A stretch of DNA of 41,632 bases from HGM04593 sp045654645 (GCA_045654645.1 JAZONR010000058.1:1-41632); one strand, 5' to 3'; shown: positions 1 to 8,679, counted from the first letter of the stretch. Notes: a model not told the origin generated them from the letters alone. Numbers and translations are program-made.

Positions 1-9
1 GTAATCCGT

Positions 10-285
10 CGCCGAAGGCGAAACGGCACCGTTGAAAAATCCAACGGAGGGCCGACTGTTTTCAGGCCATTGTGTGAGGACTGTCCGAAGTTTTGTGCGG
101 GTATAAATTTTCTTATATAGCCGCACAAAACAAGTTCCGCAGCACCCTGAAAACAGTCGAAAGCCTGGAGTGGCGAGCAAGTGCCCGACCGAGGGCTCGC
201 CTTTTGGCGGCGCGAGCAAAGGGTGCTTGCAAAGATTTTTCCCGAGTGCCGAGTTCTTTGGTACTTTCTGTCTCACAGAAAGTAC
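10..285. repeat. Cluster of nested hairpins, probable dispersed Bacteroidales repeat or structured RNA
   Basis: Five inverted repeats follow one another: 10-20 (cgcc/ggcg); 29-34 with 42-47; a 14-bp perfect outer pair 53-66 with 146-159 that encloses a 10-bp perfect pair 91-100 with 121-130; 172-178 with 195-201; and a 10-bp perfect pair 261-270 with 276-285 around a 5-base loop. An open frame runs through it (93-320), but its composition follows the repeats and it resembles no family I know. I read it as a non-coding dispersed element whose left end may lie outside the window. A structured RNA is the alternative. Confidence 0.55.
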
Positions 286-698
286 GTATAAACAAGAGCA
301 CAATGATAATAAAAGAGTGATTATTAAGGTTGAGAAAGTGGCGAGTTAGTGAGTGAAAGCTATTTCAACTAAGTTATAACAGCAGCCAAAATAATACAGC
401 GATAGGCTATCCCCCCCCCAACTTTTGCAGGTGAGCCGATAAAAGGTCGTAATAGCATTTTACACAAGCCATCTATTGACATAAGGAATTCTATGCAATA
501 TAAAAGTAAAGCACCCACAGAGGAGTGCTGAATGTGTTTTGCTATTTTATGCCATTACCAACCTTGCAATGTTTCGCCTTAATAGCGTGAGCAAGGAGCG
601 CAATCATAGTTTTTATAGGTAATTACTAAAAAGTGGCATTTTTATTTGCGGGTATTAAAAATAATACCTATATTCGCAGTAATAAAACCATATACAAT
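286..698. other. Gene-free AT-rich stretch upstream of the accessory patch
   Basis: I see no gene here. It contains a run of nine C at 411-419, a sigma70-like promoter match at 476-504 (listed separately), and a weak inverted repeat (agcac/gtgct) near 510-530. The rest is AT-rich sequence with no clear Bacteroidota-type promoter in front of the gene at 699. Confidence 0.5.
476..504 (+). promoter_or_regulatory. Sigma70-like promoter match (TTGACA, 17-base spacer, TATAAA)
   Basis: TTGACA at 476-481 and TATAAA at 499-504 are separated by exactly 17 bases. That is close to the enterobacterial consensus and unlike the TTTG/TAnnTTTG form found elsewhere in this window. It lies about 195 bases before the DUF4160 start. 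In an AT-rich stretch it may be chance. Confidence 0.25.
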
Positions 699-944
699 AT
701 GCCTGAAATTTTTAGATTTTACGGATTTTCATTTTTCTTTTATAGCAGAGAGCACGAGCCATTGCACGTTCACGTAGAAGGGAACGATGGTATGGCAAAG
801 TTCGATTTAGTAGAAGATGAATTTGTGCTAAAAACAGTTTATAATATCAAAAGCAATGACATTAAAAAGATTAAAGAGGTTATTGATTATAACAAGGACA
901 TTATAATTAAGCATTGGATTAAATATTTTGGAAAGGAGGATTAA
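699..944 (+). CDS. DUF4160 family protein, candidate toxin of a toxin-antitoxin-type pair
   Basis: Small 81-residue protein. The start MPEIFRFYGF, then FFFYSREHEPLHVHVEG and an A/MAKFDL-like strand, is the DUF4160 signature. An in-frame ATG exists at 633, but the family normally begins at the MPxI methionine, so I place the start at 699. DUF4160 genes are commonly found next to DUF2442 genes, as here, and such pairs are suspected to be toxin-antitoxin modules; the biochemical activity is not known to me. The following gene starts 4 bases after this stop, and its ribosome site (ggagg near 935) lies inside the end of this gene, so the two are likely translated together. Codons are AT-rich compared with the rest of the window, which suggests transfer. 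Confidence 0.75.
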   Translation: MPEIFRFYGFSFFFYSREHEPLHVHVEGNDGMAKFDLVEDEFVLKTVYNIKSNDIKKIKEVIDYNKDIIIKHWIKYFGKED

Positions 945-948
945 CGAT

Positions 949-1356
949 ATGAAGATAGTTAGAATTTGGTTTGACAAGAATTATATATATGGAGCTGATG
1001 AGAGTGGCAAAGAGTATCGCCAGTCCTTACTTTGGTATCCACATTTATTGTCTGCTAATGATGAGCTGCGTATGAATTACAAAATAGGTTTTGATGGTGT
1101 GCATTGGAGAGAACTTGACGAAGATATTAGTTTTGAGAGTTTTGAGTATGAAGATGCAGAACCAACACCTTTGCAAAAATTCTTCTTGACCCATAAAGAA
1201 TTGAACATCGCAGAGTTCGCAAAGCTCATAAATATAAATGCATCTTTGTTGAGGAATTATATAAACGGTTTCAAGAAACCTTCAAAAGAACGTGAAGAAC
1301 AAATTTTGAAAGAGATACACAAGATTGGAGCTGGATATATGAAAGTCGTTTTTTAA
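949..1356 (+). CDS. DUF2442 domain fused to a helix-turn-helix, candidate antitoxin
   Basis: 135 residues. Residues 1-68 (MKIVRIWFDKNYIYGADESG, later LSANDELRMNYKIGFDGVHW, LDEDISFE) match DUF2442. Residues about 83-125 (NIAEFAKLININASLLRNYINGFKKPSKE) look like an XRE/Cro-type helix-turn-helix with its 'xxLRNYINGxKxPS' recognition helix. An upstream ATG at 928 is possible, but aaaggagga at 931-939 sits 9 bases before 949 and decides for 949. A DUF2442 partner carrying its own DNA-binding module would fit an antitoxin that neutralises the DUF4160 protein and represses the operon. That role is inferred from pairing and domain make-up. AT-rich like its neighbour. Confidence 0.75.
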   Translation: MKIVRIWFDKNYIYGADESGKEYRQSLLWYPHLLSANDELRMNYKIGFDGVHWRELDEDISFESFEYEDAEPTPLQKFFLTHKELNIAEFAKLININASLLRNYINGFKKPSKEREEQILKEIHKIGAGYMKVVF

Positions 1357-1385
1357 CATTGAGCAACAAAGCAGGGCTCTATATT

Positions 1386-1682
1386 ATGAGCAAAAAGAAT
1401 AAAATTTATGATGTTAGCGCCGAACTTGCAAAGGAGTTTGGAGAGATTGGCACTCAAAGTCGTGCAGAGGCTACTGCAAAGGCTTGGAAAGAATACAATG
1501 CGCAGATTCTACTGGATGCTCATAAAAACGCACGTTTGACACAAGCATAACTTGCAGAGCGTATTGGTGCAGACAAAGGTTATATATCACGCATTGAACG
1601 AGGCATAACAGTTCCCACAGTTGCAACCCTTTATAAGATTGCAGCTGCAATGGGATTGACTGTTGAGCTGAAACCTATTTGA
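1386..1682 (+). pseudogene. XRE/HigA-like antitoxin gene interrupted by an in-frame TAA
   Basis: Reading from ATG 1386, the protein begins MSKKNKIYDVSAELAKEFG and reaches LTQA, then meets TAA at 1548-1550 (codon 55). The same frame continues with LAERIGADKGYISRIERG, then PTVATLYKIAAAMGL, and ends at TGA 1680-1682. Together this is a complete 98-codon XRE helix-turn-helix protein of the kind that follows a RelE/HigB toxin. The stop falls between the first two helices where the family has Glu or Gln, so one base change (GAA or CAA to TAA) explains it. No RelE/HigB toxin gene lies beside it. The ATG at 1386 is preferred to a TTG at 1359. It could also be a sequencing error or a recent mutation. 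Confidence 0.75.
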
Positions 1683-1746
1683 TAATGTGCAACACCAAAG
1701 GCTGACGCCAACCCCTGAAAATCATCTATTTAAAACACTTTGGGCT

Positions 1747-2988
1747 ATGAAACAAAGAAAGCTGCTCTTCTCAATAGTTCTAACCGTCTCCCTTGTCTCG
1801 TGTGTGCAAGAGAAGGCGACCTTCCCCATCGCAGAATGGGACTATGCAAAAGCTATTCTGATGCACACTCCCGGTGAGGAGCTGTTCGATGGTGTAATTC
1901 ATCCTTATGCCGGGCTGTTTGAATACTACTTTGATGTGGAACAGGCTGCCAAGGAGCACAAGGGTTATATGGAGGCTCTCAAGCGCAACGGAATTGAGGT
2001 GTACACCGTGCGCGAGTTGCTTAACCAAGTTTCCATAGAGAAGTTGCGCAAATATGCCATTAATTCACTCACCTATAAGACCCCCGACACAACCGACAGT
2101 GCTGTTGCCGAGGTGGAAGAGTATCGCCGGAGCATCATAAAGCAAATGTCGCGCGCCGACCTGATACGTTGCATAATCCTGCGCCCTACGGTGAACCTGC
2201 AAGCCACTGCCAACAATACAGGATTGGAGGCAACATATACACACGCGCCACTGATGAATCTTTACTTTACACGCGACCAAAGCATCACCACCCCGCGCGG
2301 GCACATAATATCACGAATGAACTCTACACAGCGTGCCGATGAGACGGATATCATAACGCTGTGCTATGAGCAGCTGGGAGTGAAACCCATTCTGACCATA
2401 AGCGGTGATGGGCGTTTGGAAGGTGGCGACTACCTGCGTGGCGGAACTGTCTCATATATTGGTTGCGGAATGCGCACAAACATCGAGGCAATAAGGCAGA
2501 TAATGCAAGCCGATGCCTTTGGACACGACACTGTTGCTGTGGTAAACGACAGAAAATGGTGGCAGATGCAAATGCACCTTGACACATATTTCAACATCAT
2601 CGACAAGGACCTTTGCACGCTTGTTGAGAGCCGTTACCTGGCCAAAGAGGGCGAGCCGGAATGGGTTACCGTTGATTTGTACACCCGCAAGCCCGGTGAT
2701 AAGGAGTATGCGCTGACCCTAAAAGAGATACCTTTTGTCGAGTTCCTGAAGAAGAGGGGCTTCACTATCATCCCCATAAAGATTGAGGATGAGTTGCACT
2801 ATGCCAACAATTTCCTAACAGTTGCTCCACGCCACATAATGGCTGTGGGCAACCAATCCAAGGAGTTGCAGCAGGCCTTTGAACAATATGACGTGGAGGT
2901 GGAGTGGATACCACTTGAAACGCTTATTAAAGGTTATGGTGCCGCACACTGTATGACACAAGTGATTGGGGCAACACTCGCCAAATGA
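1747..2988 (+). CDS. Arginine deiminase family lipoprotein
   Basis: 413 residues with a lipoprotein signal (MKQRKLLFSIVLTVSLVSC, Cys at about 19). It would convert arginine, or a related guanidino compound, to citrulline and ammonia at the cell envelope. The arginine deiminase landmarks are all present in order: LYFTRD (Asp177), LEGGDYL (Glu225), MHLDTYFNIID (His277), and near the C-terminus AAHCMTQ with the nucleophile Cys402. The usual FTRDP is FTRDQ and the usual GGxxCMT.P ending is GAAHCMTQV, so substrate preference may differ from cytosolic ArcA. No arcB, arcC or antiporter gene lies nearby. I start at 1747, not at an in-frame ATG 20 codons earlier, because the lipoprotein signal begins there. 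A peptidyl-arginine or other guanidino-modifying role is possible. Confidence 0.85.
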   Translation: MKQRKLLFSIVLTVSLVSCVQEKATFPIAEWDYAKAILMHTPGEELFDGVIHPYAGLFEYYFDVEQAAKEHKGYMEALKRNGIEVYTVRELLNQVSIEKLRKYAINSLTYKTPDTTDSAVAEVEEYRRSIIKQMSRADLIRCIILRPTVNLQATANNTGLEATYTHAPLMNLYFTRDQSITTPRGHIISRMNSTQRADETDIITLCYEQLGVKPILTISGDGRLEGGDYLRGGTVSYIGCGMRTNIEAIRQIMQADAFGHDTVAVVNDRKWWQMQMHLDTYFNIIDKDLCTLVESRYLAKEGEPEWVTVDLYTRKPGDKEYALTLKEIPFVEFLKKRGFTIIPIKIEDELHYANNFLTVAPRHIMAVGNQSKELQQAFEQYDVEVEWIPLETLIKGYGAAHCMTQVIGATLAK

Positions 2989-3026
2989 GCCTGTGCAGGT
3001 GATACATCAACGCCAAAGTCTTGCAT

Positions 3027-3539
3027 TTATATTTCCATCCACTCTCTCACTTTGACAAACTCTTGTTCAAAGTTTGGGGTGAGCACTCCTTTACCAACGG
3101 CTGCAAGCAATTCGTCGATGCTCCAAAAGCGGCCCCCGTCGAGTTCTTCACTGGGCACTATTGCCCCGTCATAGAGTGCGCTATATACATACACAAATTC
3201 CCTTTCCCGTTCACTCTCAAAAAGATAGCTATTCAAGAAACGAGCATTGCAATCGGTTATACCAAGCTCTTCGCGCACCTCTCTGCTAAGTGCTGTGGCA
3301 ACATCCTCGCCATAATCTACGTGCCCGCCCACTGCGGTATCCCATTTGCCCGGTTGTATATCCTTCCACAGCGGACGACGCTGAAGATAGAGCCTGCCAC
3401 TGCTATCGAAAAGATGCAGATGCACCACAGGATGAAGGGGTTTTGAGCCATTATGGCATTGACCTCGCGTTGCGCTGCCAATGATGTTTCCTGCCTCATC
3501 GACAAGCGGCAACAATTCGGAACTATTATCTTTTTTCAT
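3027..3539 (-). CDS. NUDIX hydrolase
   Basis: 170 residues. A complete Nudix box occupies residues 72-94: G72, five residues, E78, seven residues, then REVREELGI. The N-terminal part (PLVDEAGNIIG, then HPVVHLHLFDSSGRLYLQRR) resembles the YfcD / isopentenyl-diphosphate-isomerase-like branch of Nudix proteins that act on unknown nucleoside- or isoprenoid-diphosphate substrates. An in-frame ATG lies 19 codons upstream (3596). A weak promoter-like box on this strand (CAATTTTG, complement of 3594-3601) would put the transcript start downstream of it, so I favour 3539. The gene converges on the arginine deiminase with a 38-base gap and no clear terminator. The exact substrate cannot be told. Confidence 0.85.
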   Translation of the reverse strand: MKKDNSSELLPLVDEAGNIIGSATRGQCHNGSKPLHPVVHLHLFDSSGRLYLQRRPLWKDIQPGKWDTAVGGHVDYGEDVATALSREVREELGITDCNARFLNSYLFESEREREFVYVYSALYDGAIVPSEELDGGRFWSIDELLAAVGKGVLTPNFEQEFVKVREWMEI

Positions 3540-3673
3540 AGGATTATTGCTTTTTTGCTTTGTGTGAAGAGAGAGATAATCTTCATTTGGATGCAAAATT
3601 GCATTTTAATAATGATATTTTTTACTATTATTCCCAAAAAATATTATAAAAAGCACTAATTTAGCGCAATATT

Positions 3674-3681
3674 TATATTTG
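3674..3681 (+). promoter_or_regulatory. Bacteroidota -7 box (TATATTTG) for the SusCD operon
   Basis: TATATTTG matches TAnnTTTG exactly and lies about 70 bases before the SusC start. I see no clear TTTG at the expected -33 place, so the promoter may be weak or activator-dependent. Confidence 0.5.
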
Positions 3682-3750
3682 GTGTAAAATGCGCCAACGG
3701 CACCATTGCCGCAAACTGTTAAGATTTTTTTAGAACTTGCCATAAATGCT

Positions 3751-6700
3751 ATGAGAATGAAAGCATCAACAACAAGGTTATTTTGTGTGCTGCTGTGCTT
3801 CTTGTGCTCCATAGGTACATTTGCACAGTCGGGCATCACGGTATTCGGTACTGTAATAGATGATACCGACACACCTCTACCCGGCGCCAATGTGATTGTA
3901 GTCAAGAACAAGAAGATGGTTAGAGGCACAACCACCAACATCGACGGAAAATTCAAGCTTACCGTACTCTTTGAGGAGAATGACGAGAGAGAGATTTCTA
4001 TCAGCTATGTGGGGTCTAAAGCCAAGACAATAAAGCTCACAAAGGAGAATATTGTGAAGCCTTTTAACGTGCAGTTGTTCCCCGATGATGAGATGCTTGA
4101 AGAGGTTACTATTGTAGAGGACGGATATGCCCGCTTGCCACGCAAGGATATGGTGGGAGCGTTCACAACAGTGAAGGCTGATGATATTATGATGCCTGCC
4201 TATCAAAGCATTGACCAGATGTTGCAGGGAAAGGTTGCCGGTATGTCGGTGGTAAACACATCGGCCCGCGTGGGCTCATCGCCAAAAATCACAATTCGCG
4301 GAACGTCTACCATTCTGGGAAACACCAGCCCGCTGTGGGTGGTGGATGGCGTTATTCAGGAGGACCCTCTGTCGATAGATATAAGCGCCGCACTGACATC
4401 GGATATGAAGGAGCTTATCGGCAACCAGATATCGTGGCTCAACCCACAGGATATTGACAACATCACTGTGCTGAAGGATGCATCGGCAACTGCCATATAT
4501 GGTTCAAAGGCCTCTAACGGTGTTATTGTAATTACCACAAAGAAGGGCACCCCGGGGCGTATAAGCGTAAACTACAACACCAACGTATCGGCAAGACAGC
4601 GTCCCACGTATGAACTTTATGACTTTATGAACTCCTATGAGCGCATACAGTTCAGCAAGGAGGCCTATGAGGCCGGTGTGCGCTACCAGAGCGAGCCGCT
4701 GCCGCAAATCTACACCTATGAGGGACTTATGGCGATGTTCAACAAGCGTATAATAAGTGAAGAAGAGTTCTCTTCATATCTGCAGAGGCTTGAGACGGTG
4801 AACACCGACTGGTTTGAGCTGCTGACACGCAACGCCGTGAGCAACAACCACAATCTGAGCGTTTCGGGCGGCACCGACAAATATACCTACAACGCATCGG
4901 TGGGCTATCAGATAAACAACGGCTACGAGGTGGGCAACAGCAACGACCAGATTACCACACGCTTGAGCATAAACAGCAACGTAAACGATAAGTTCTCGTT
5001 CAACGCACAGCTCAACGGAAGCATAAGAAACTCCGACGGATATGCAGGAGTGAACCCCTACAACTATGCGATGAACACCAGCCGCGCCATACCGGCATAT
5101 AACATAGATGGCTCACCGGCCTACTACTCCAAATACTACACCTACCAATACAACACACTGCTTGGCGGGCACAACCAATACTCCTACAACGTCTTTAACG
5201 AAATGGAGAACAGTTACTCCAAGAACCAGGGAACTGCGTTCAATGCATCGGTGAACATCTCCTATAAAATTCTCAGCTGGCTCACATACCAGGGAACAGC
5301 AAGTATGGCCATAAGCAGCAACAAGAGCGAAAGCTTTAACGGCGAGAAGAGTGCATCAGTGGAACAACTCTACCGTGGCTTCCCCTATGGCAGTGAGAAG
5401 GCCGGCTCTGACAAATACAATGCGGCTCTGATGCCATACGGCGGCGTGCTGAAACAGGCCAACTCGCTATCGGTGTCATATAGCACATCGCACCGTCTTG
5501 CATTCTCCAAGGAGTTTAACGAGAACCACCGTCTGAATGCGATGTTGGGTATGGAAGTGCGCTCAAGCAAAGGCAGCAGCGAGGGTAACACCGTGTGGGG
5601 CTATGTTCCCGAGCGCGGCGAGATACTGGTATCGCCCACCCTGCCCGAGAATTTCAAGCCCATTGGCAGCGATGTAGCCATTGGCTGGGGAGCGCTATCA
5701 CAGCTTTACAATGGCGGTTGGAGCAAGACCTCCACACTCACCAACTATCTATCGTTCTATGCAACACTGGCTTACTCATTGAAGAATCGCTATGTCTTCA
5801 ATATGAACGTGCGCTCCGATGCCTCAAACCGTTTTGGACAGGATGTGAACAAGCAGTTCGACCCCACTTGGTCTTTCGGAGTATCGTGGAAGATGGCACA
5901 AGAGCCTTTTATGATAAAGTACCTTCCCTGGCTCGACCAATTCAACATACGTGCAACATACGGCATACAGGGCAATGTGGTGAATTCATTGAGCCCGGAG
6001 ATGATTGTGCGTTACCAAGGCCTGCACACAAGCTACAATGAGTATTACCTCACCATATCGAGCCTTCCCAACAACCTGTTGAAATGGGAGCGCACAAAAT
6101 CATCAAATCTGGGACTTGACATAGCTCTGTTTGGCATAACAATGAACGTTGAATATTACAACCGTCGTTCAAACGCCATTATCAGACAGGATATTGCGCA
6201 GGAATATGGAATGGAGTCGATGCCCCTAAACGGCGGTATGATTACCAACCAGGGTGTAGAGTTCACTCTCAACTTCACACCAATCCGTAACAAGAACTTT
6301 GCCTGGACTATTGGTCTCAATGCGGGCAAGAACTGGAACCGCTCTGAGACCGATGACCGCACAGCAAAGGCCGATGAGCTTACACACGTAGACTTCCTTA
6401 GCGGCAACAGCAGCCGCCCGCTGAAACAGGGATACCCACTGTCGGCATTCTGGTCATATAAGTTCACCGGCCTTGACGGAAAGAACGGATACCCCACCTT
6501 CAAGCACGCCACCTATGACGACGTTAATGGAGACGGCAGTGTAGACCCCACAACATTCCTTGTCTATTCGGGCCAGGGTGAGCCCGACTTCTCAGGTGGT
6601 TTCAACACCAGATTCCGTTGGAAAAATTTCAATTTGGGAATGGACTTTGCCGTTGCTTTGGGAGCATCAAAGCGCTTGCCTAACCCATACTCTACATTCA

Positions 6701-7110
6701 CATACGGCAAGATGCCGGACATATACAGCAACCTGTCAAAGGAGCTTAACGACCGTTGGAAGAAGCCCGGCGATGAGAAGAACACCAACATACCGGCGCT
6801 CTACACATCGGTGCGCGACCTCTACAACCTGAACTTGCCCAATGGCCTGTATGACAACATATACTCTATGTGGGCACAGTCTGATGCGAGAATTGCCAGT
6901 GCATCATTCTTGCGTTGTACACAGATTTCATTCTCCTACAACGTGCCACAAAAGGCGTGCAAGAAGATTGGCCTTTCGCGCATATCGGTGAGCGCCAATG
7001 TAAACAATCTGTTCGTTATTGCCAGCGAGGAATGGAAGGGATATGACCCCGAGCTTGGCTACACAATACAACCAAGAGTATATTCGATTGGTTTGGGTAT
7101 AGGTTTATAA
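3751..7110 (+). CDS. SusC/RagA family TonB-linked outer-membrane transporter
   Basis: 1119 residues. A signal peptide (KASTTRLFCVLLCFLCSIGTFAQ) is followed by a carboxypeptidase-regulatory-like domain (about 30-110; GTVIDDTDTPLPGANV, GTTTNIDGKFKL). Next comes a TonB plug (about 125-265; QGKVAGMSVV, ITIRGTST, PLWVVDGVI, DASATAIYGSKASNGVI), then a long beta-barrel ending YSIGLGIGL. With its SusD partner it imports a ligand across the outer membrane using TonB energy; the ligand is not readable from sequence. The usual VVVGYGTQKK motif before the plug is replaced by IVEDGYARLPRKD. The start may be ATG 3751 or ATG 3757, two codons later; an ATG-free extension back to 3706 is unlikely. First gene of a four-gene operon, with SusD 12 bases downstream. 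Confidence 0.93.
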   Translation: MRMKASTTRLFCVLLCFLCSIGTFAQSGITVFGTVIDDTDTPLPGANVIVVKNKKMVRGTTTNIDGKFKLTVLFEENDEREISISYVGSKAKTIKLTKENIVKPFNVQLFPDDEMLEEVTIVEDGYARLPRKDMVGAFTTVKADDIMMPAYQSIDQMLQGKVAGMSVVNTSARVGSSPKITIRGTSTILGNTSPLWVVDGVIQEDPLSIDISAALTSDMKELIGNQISWLNPQDIDNITVLKDASATAIYGSKASNGVIVITTKKGTPGRISVNYNTNVSARQRPTYELYDFMNSYERIQFSKEAYEAGVRYQSEPLPQIYTYEGLMAMFNKRIISEEEFSSYLQRLETVNTDWFELLTRNAVSNNHNLSVSGGTDKYTYNASVGYQINNGYEVGNSNDQITTRLSINSNVNDKFSFNAQLNGSIRNSDGYAGVNPYNYAMNTSRAIPAYNIDGSPAYYSKYYTYQYNTLLGGHNQYSYNVFNEMENSYSKNQGTAFNASVNISYKILSWLTYQGTASMAISSNKSESFNGEKSASVEQLYRGFPYGSEKAGSDKYNAALMPYGGVLKQANSLSVSYSTSHRLAFSKEFNENHRLNAMLGMEVRSSKGSSEGNTVWGYVPERGEILVSPTLPENFKPIGSDVAIGWGALSQLYNGGWSKTSTLTNYLSFYATLAYSLKNRYVFNMNVRSDASNRFGQDVNKQFDPTWSFGVSWKMAQEPFMIKYLPWLDQFNIRATYGIQGNVVNSLSPEMIVRYQGLHTSYNEYYLTISSLPNNLLKWERTKSSNLGLDIALFGITMNVEYYNRRSNAIIRQDIAQEYGMESMPLNGGMITNQGVEFTLNFTPIRNKNFAWTIGLNAGKNWNRSETDDRTAKADELTHVDFLSGNSSRPLKQGYPLSAFWSYKFTGLDGKNGYPTFKHATYDDVNGDGSVDPTTFLVYSGQGEPDFSGGFNTRFRWKNFNLGMDFAVALGASKRLPNPYSTFTYGKMPDIYSNLSKELNDRWKKPGDEKNTNIPALYTSVRDLYNLNLPNGLYDNIYSMWAQSDARIASASFLRCTQISFSYNVPQKACKKIGLSRISVSANVNNLFVIASEEWKGYDPELGYTIQPRVYSIGLGIGL

Positions 7111-7122
7111 TTTAATAAGAAT

Positions 7123-8679
7123 ATGAAGAAACTAATAAATATCTTTGCAACAATAGCCACAATTGTGGCAACAACCGCGTGCAGCGATTTCCTGGAGCCC
7201 AACTCACCAAGTGAATTCGTGCCCGAAGATGCCGTATCACTCAACGAGCTGTTGCTTGGTGAGGCATACCAAAGAAATGATATGGACGGGTTCAACGTAT
7301 TCCTGAACCTCCTCGATGATGACATTGAGGCTGCACCGTTCCAAAAAGCAACCGACGGCTTTGATGCCAACAAATACCTTGCAGCCTTCACCTGGCAACC
7401 CGATATGTTCAAGATGATGGAAGAGGCCAATTCGGGACACACCAACCTCTACCAGTCCTACTATGAAGTAATCCTTGGCGCCAATGCAGTGATAGACTAC
7501 CTGCCACGAGTAAAAGATACCGAAAACAACATAAACAAGGTTAAGGCACAGGCTTATGCCCTGCGCGGATTCTACTATTTCAACCTTGTAAACATCTTTG
7601 GCAAGCCCTATAACAGCGACTCAACAGCGTTGGGTGTGCCCTTGAAACTGCAGAGCGGCATTGAGCCCAGCGATGATTACCTGAAGCGCAAGACGGTGGC
7701 CGAGGTCTATGCACAGGTTCTCAGCGACCTGCACACTGCCGAGGCTGCATACCAGGAGCTCCCACACAGTGAACAGTGGAGCGACAACTTCCGCACAAGC
7801 CTGCCTATGGTGCAACTAATGCTCTCGCGCACATATCTTTATATGGAGAACTGGGGAAAGGCTGCCGAGTATGCAAAGATGGTTATGGATGACCAGCGCT
7901 TCAAACTCGTAGACCTGAGTGCAGAGCCCACAGAGGGCACCAACGACAACGGCGAAACGGTGAGGACATACATAACAATGCCCACCTACAAATGCAGCGA
8001 GACAATATGGCCCTATGGCGATGTAACCGATATGTTCAAGTGGACATACGACTATGCCAACACCGAGAACTCCATTACAGGACAGATGATGCACGCCTAT
8101 TTTCAAGCATCCAAGGAGTTGCTCGACAGCTACCTCGAGTGGGATCTGCGCCTCACCCATTATATAGTGCAAGCCCCCGACGGCAATAATGGAATGATGA
8201 ATATGGCATTTGGAAAGGTGAACGTTGGTACCAAATACTATCTGCCCATAAACCAAACCGGCACTTTTGGTCGTTGCCTGCGCCTCTCCGAGGCCTACCT
8301 GAACTATGCCGAAGCTATGGCTATGCTTGGAGGAAGTGGCGACACCGAGGCTGCTGCAACAATCAACAAACTGCGCGAGAAGCGTTTCTTTGAGGAGGAT
8401 TTTGAGGAGGAGAGCTTCTCAAGCAATGCCGAATTGGTGCAGTTCATACGCGACGAACGCCGACGCGAGCTCTGCTTCGAGGGGCATCGTTGGTTCGACC
8501 TTCGTCGTTGGGGTATGCCGGCAATAACACACAACTGGCACACATCGGATAGCGAGAGCGACACCTATCGCCTCGAGGAGGGCGACCTTTTGTACACAAT
8601 ACCAATCCCCGATGAGGCACTGGCATCCAACAGCAGCCTGGTGCAGAACGAGTTGCCCGGCAGCAGAGCTAAACAGTAA
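7123..8679 (+). CDS. SusD/RagB family ligand-binding lipoprotein
   Basis: 518 residues. The lipoprotein signal is MKKLINIFATIATIVATTAC with the lipidated Cys at 20. The mature N-terminus SDFLEPNSPSEF and the C-terminal block at about 442-463 (RDERRRELCFEGHRWFDLRRWG) are hallmark SusD features. The middle carries the TPR-like helices of the family (QAYALRGFYYFNLVNIFGKPY). It sits on the cell surface as the lid of the SusC barrel encoded just upstream and captures the ligand. The 12-base gap to SusC and the 31-base gap to the next lipoprotein show co-transcription. No CAZyme, sulfatase or anti-sigma factor gene is in this operon, so a polysaccharide ligand is not implied. Confidence 0.93.
   Translation: MKKLINIFATIATIVATTACSDFLEPNSPSEFVPEDAVSLNELLLGEAYQRNDMDGFNVFLNLLDDDIEAAPFQKATDGFDANKYLAAFTWQPDMFKMMEEANSGHTNLYQSYYEVILGANAVIDYLPRVKDTENNINKVKAQAYALRGFYYFNLVNIFGKPYNSDSTALGVPLKLQSGIEPSDDYLKRKTVAEVYAQVLSDLHTAEAAYQELPHSEQWSDNFRTSLPMVQLMLSRTYLYMENWGKAAEYAKMVMDDQRFKLVDLSAEPTEGTNDNGETVRTYITMPTYKCSETIWPYGDVTDMFKWTYDYANTENSITGQMMHAYFQASKELLDSYLEWDLRLTHYIVQAPDGNNGMMNMAFGKVNVGTKYYLPINQTGTFGRCLRLSEAYLNYAEAMAMLGGSGDTEAAATINKLREKRFFEEDFEEESFSSNAELVQFIRDERRRELCFEGHRWFDLRRWGMPAITHNWHTSDSESDTYRLEEGDLLYTIPIPDEALASNSSLVQNELPGSRAKQ

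Noticed and set aside
93..320. Open frame of 75 codons inside the hairpin cluster
   Set aside because: It follows the inverted repeats, has no recognisable domain and no ribosome site. I treat it as an artefact of the repeat.
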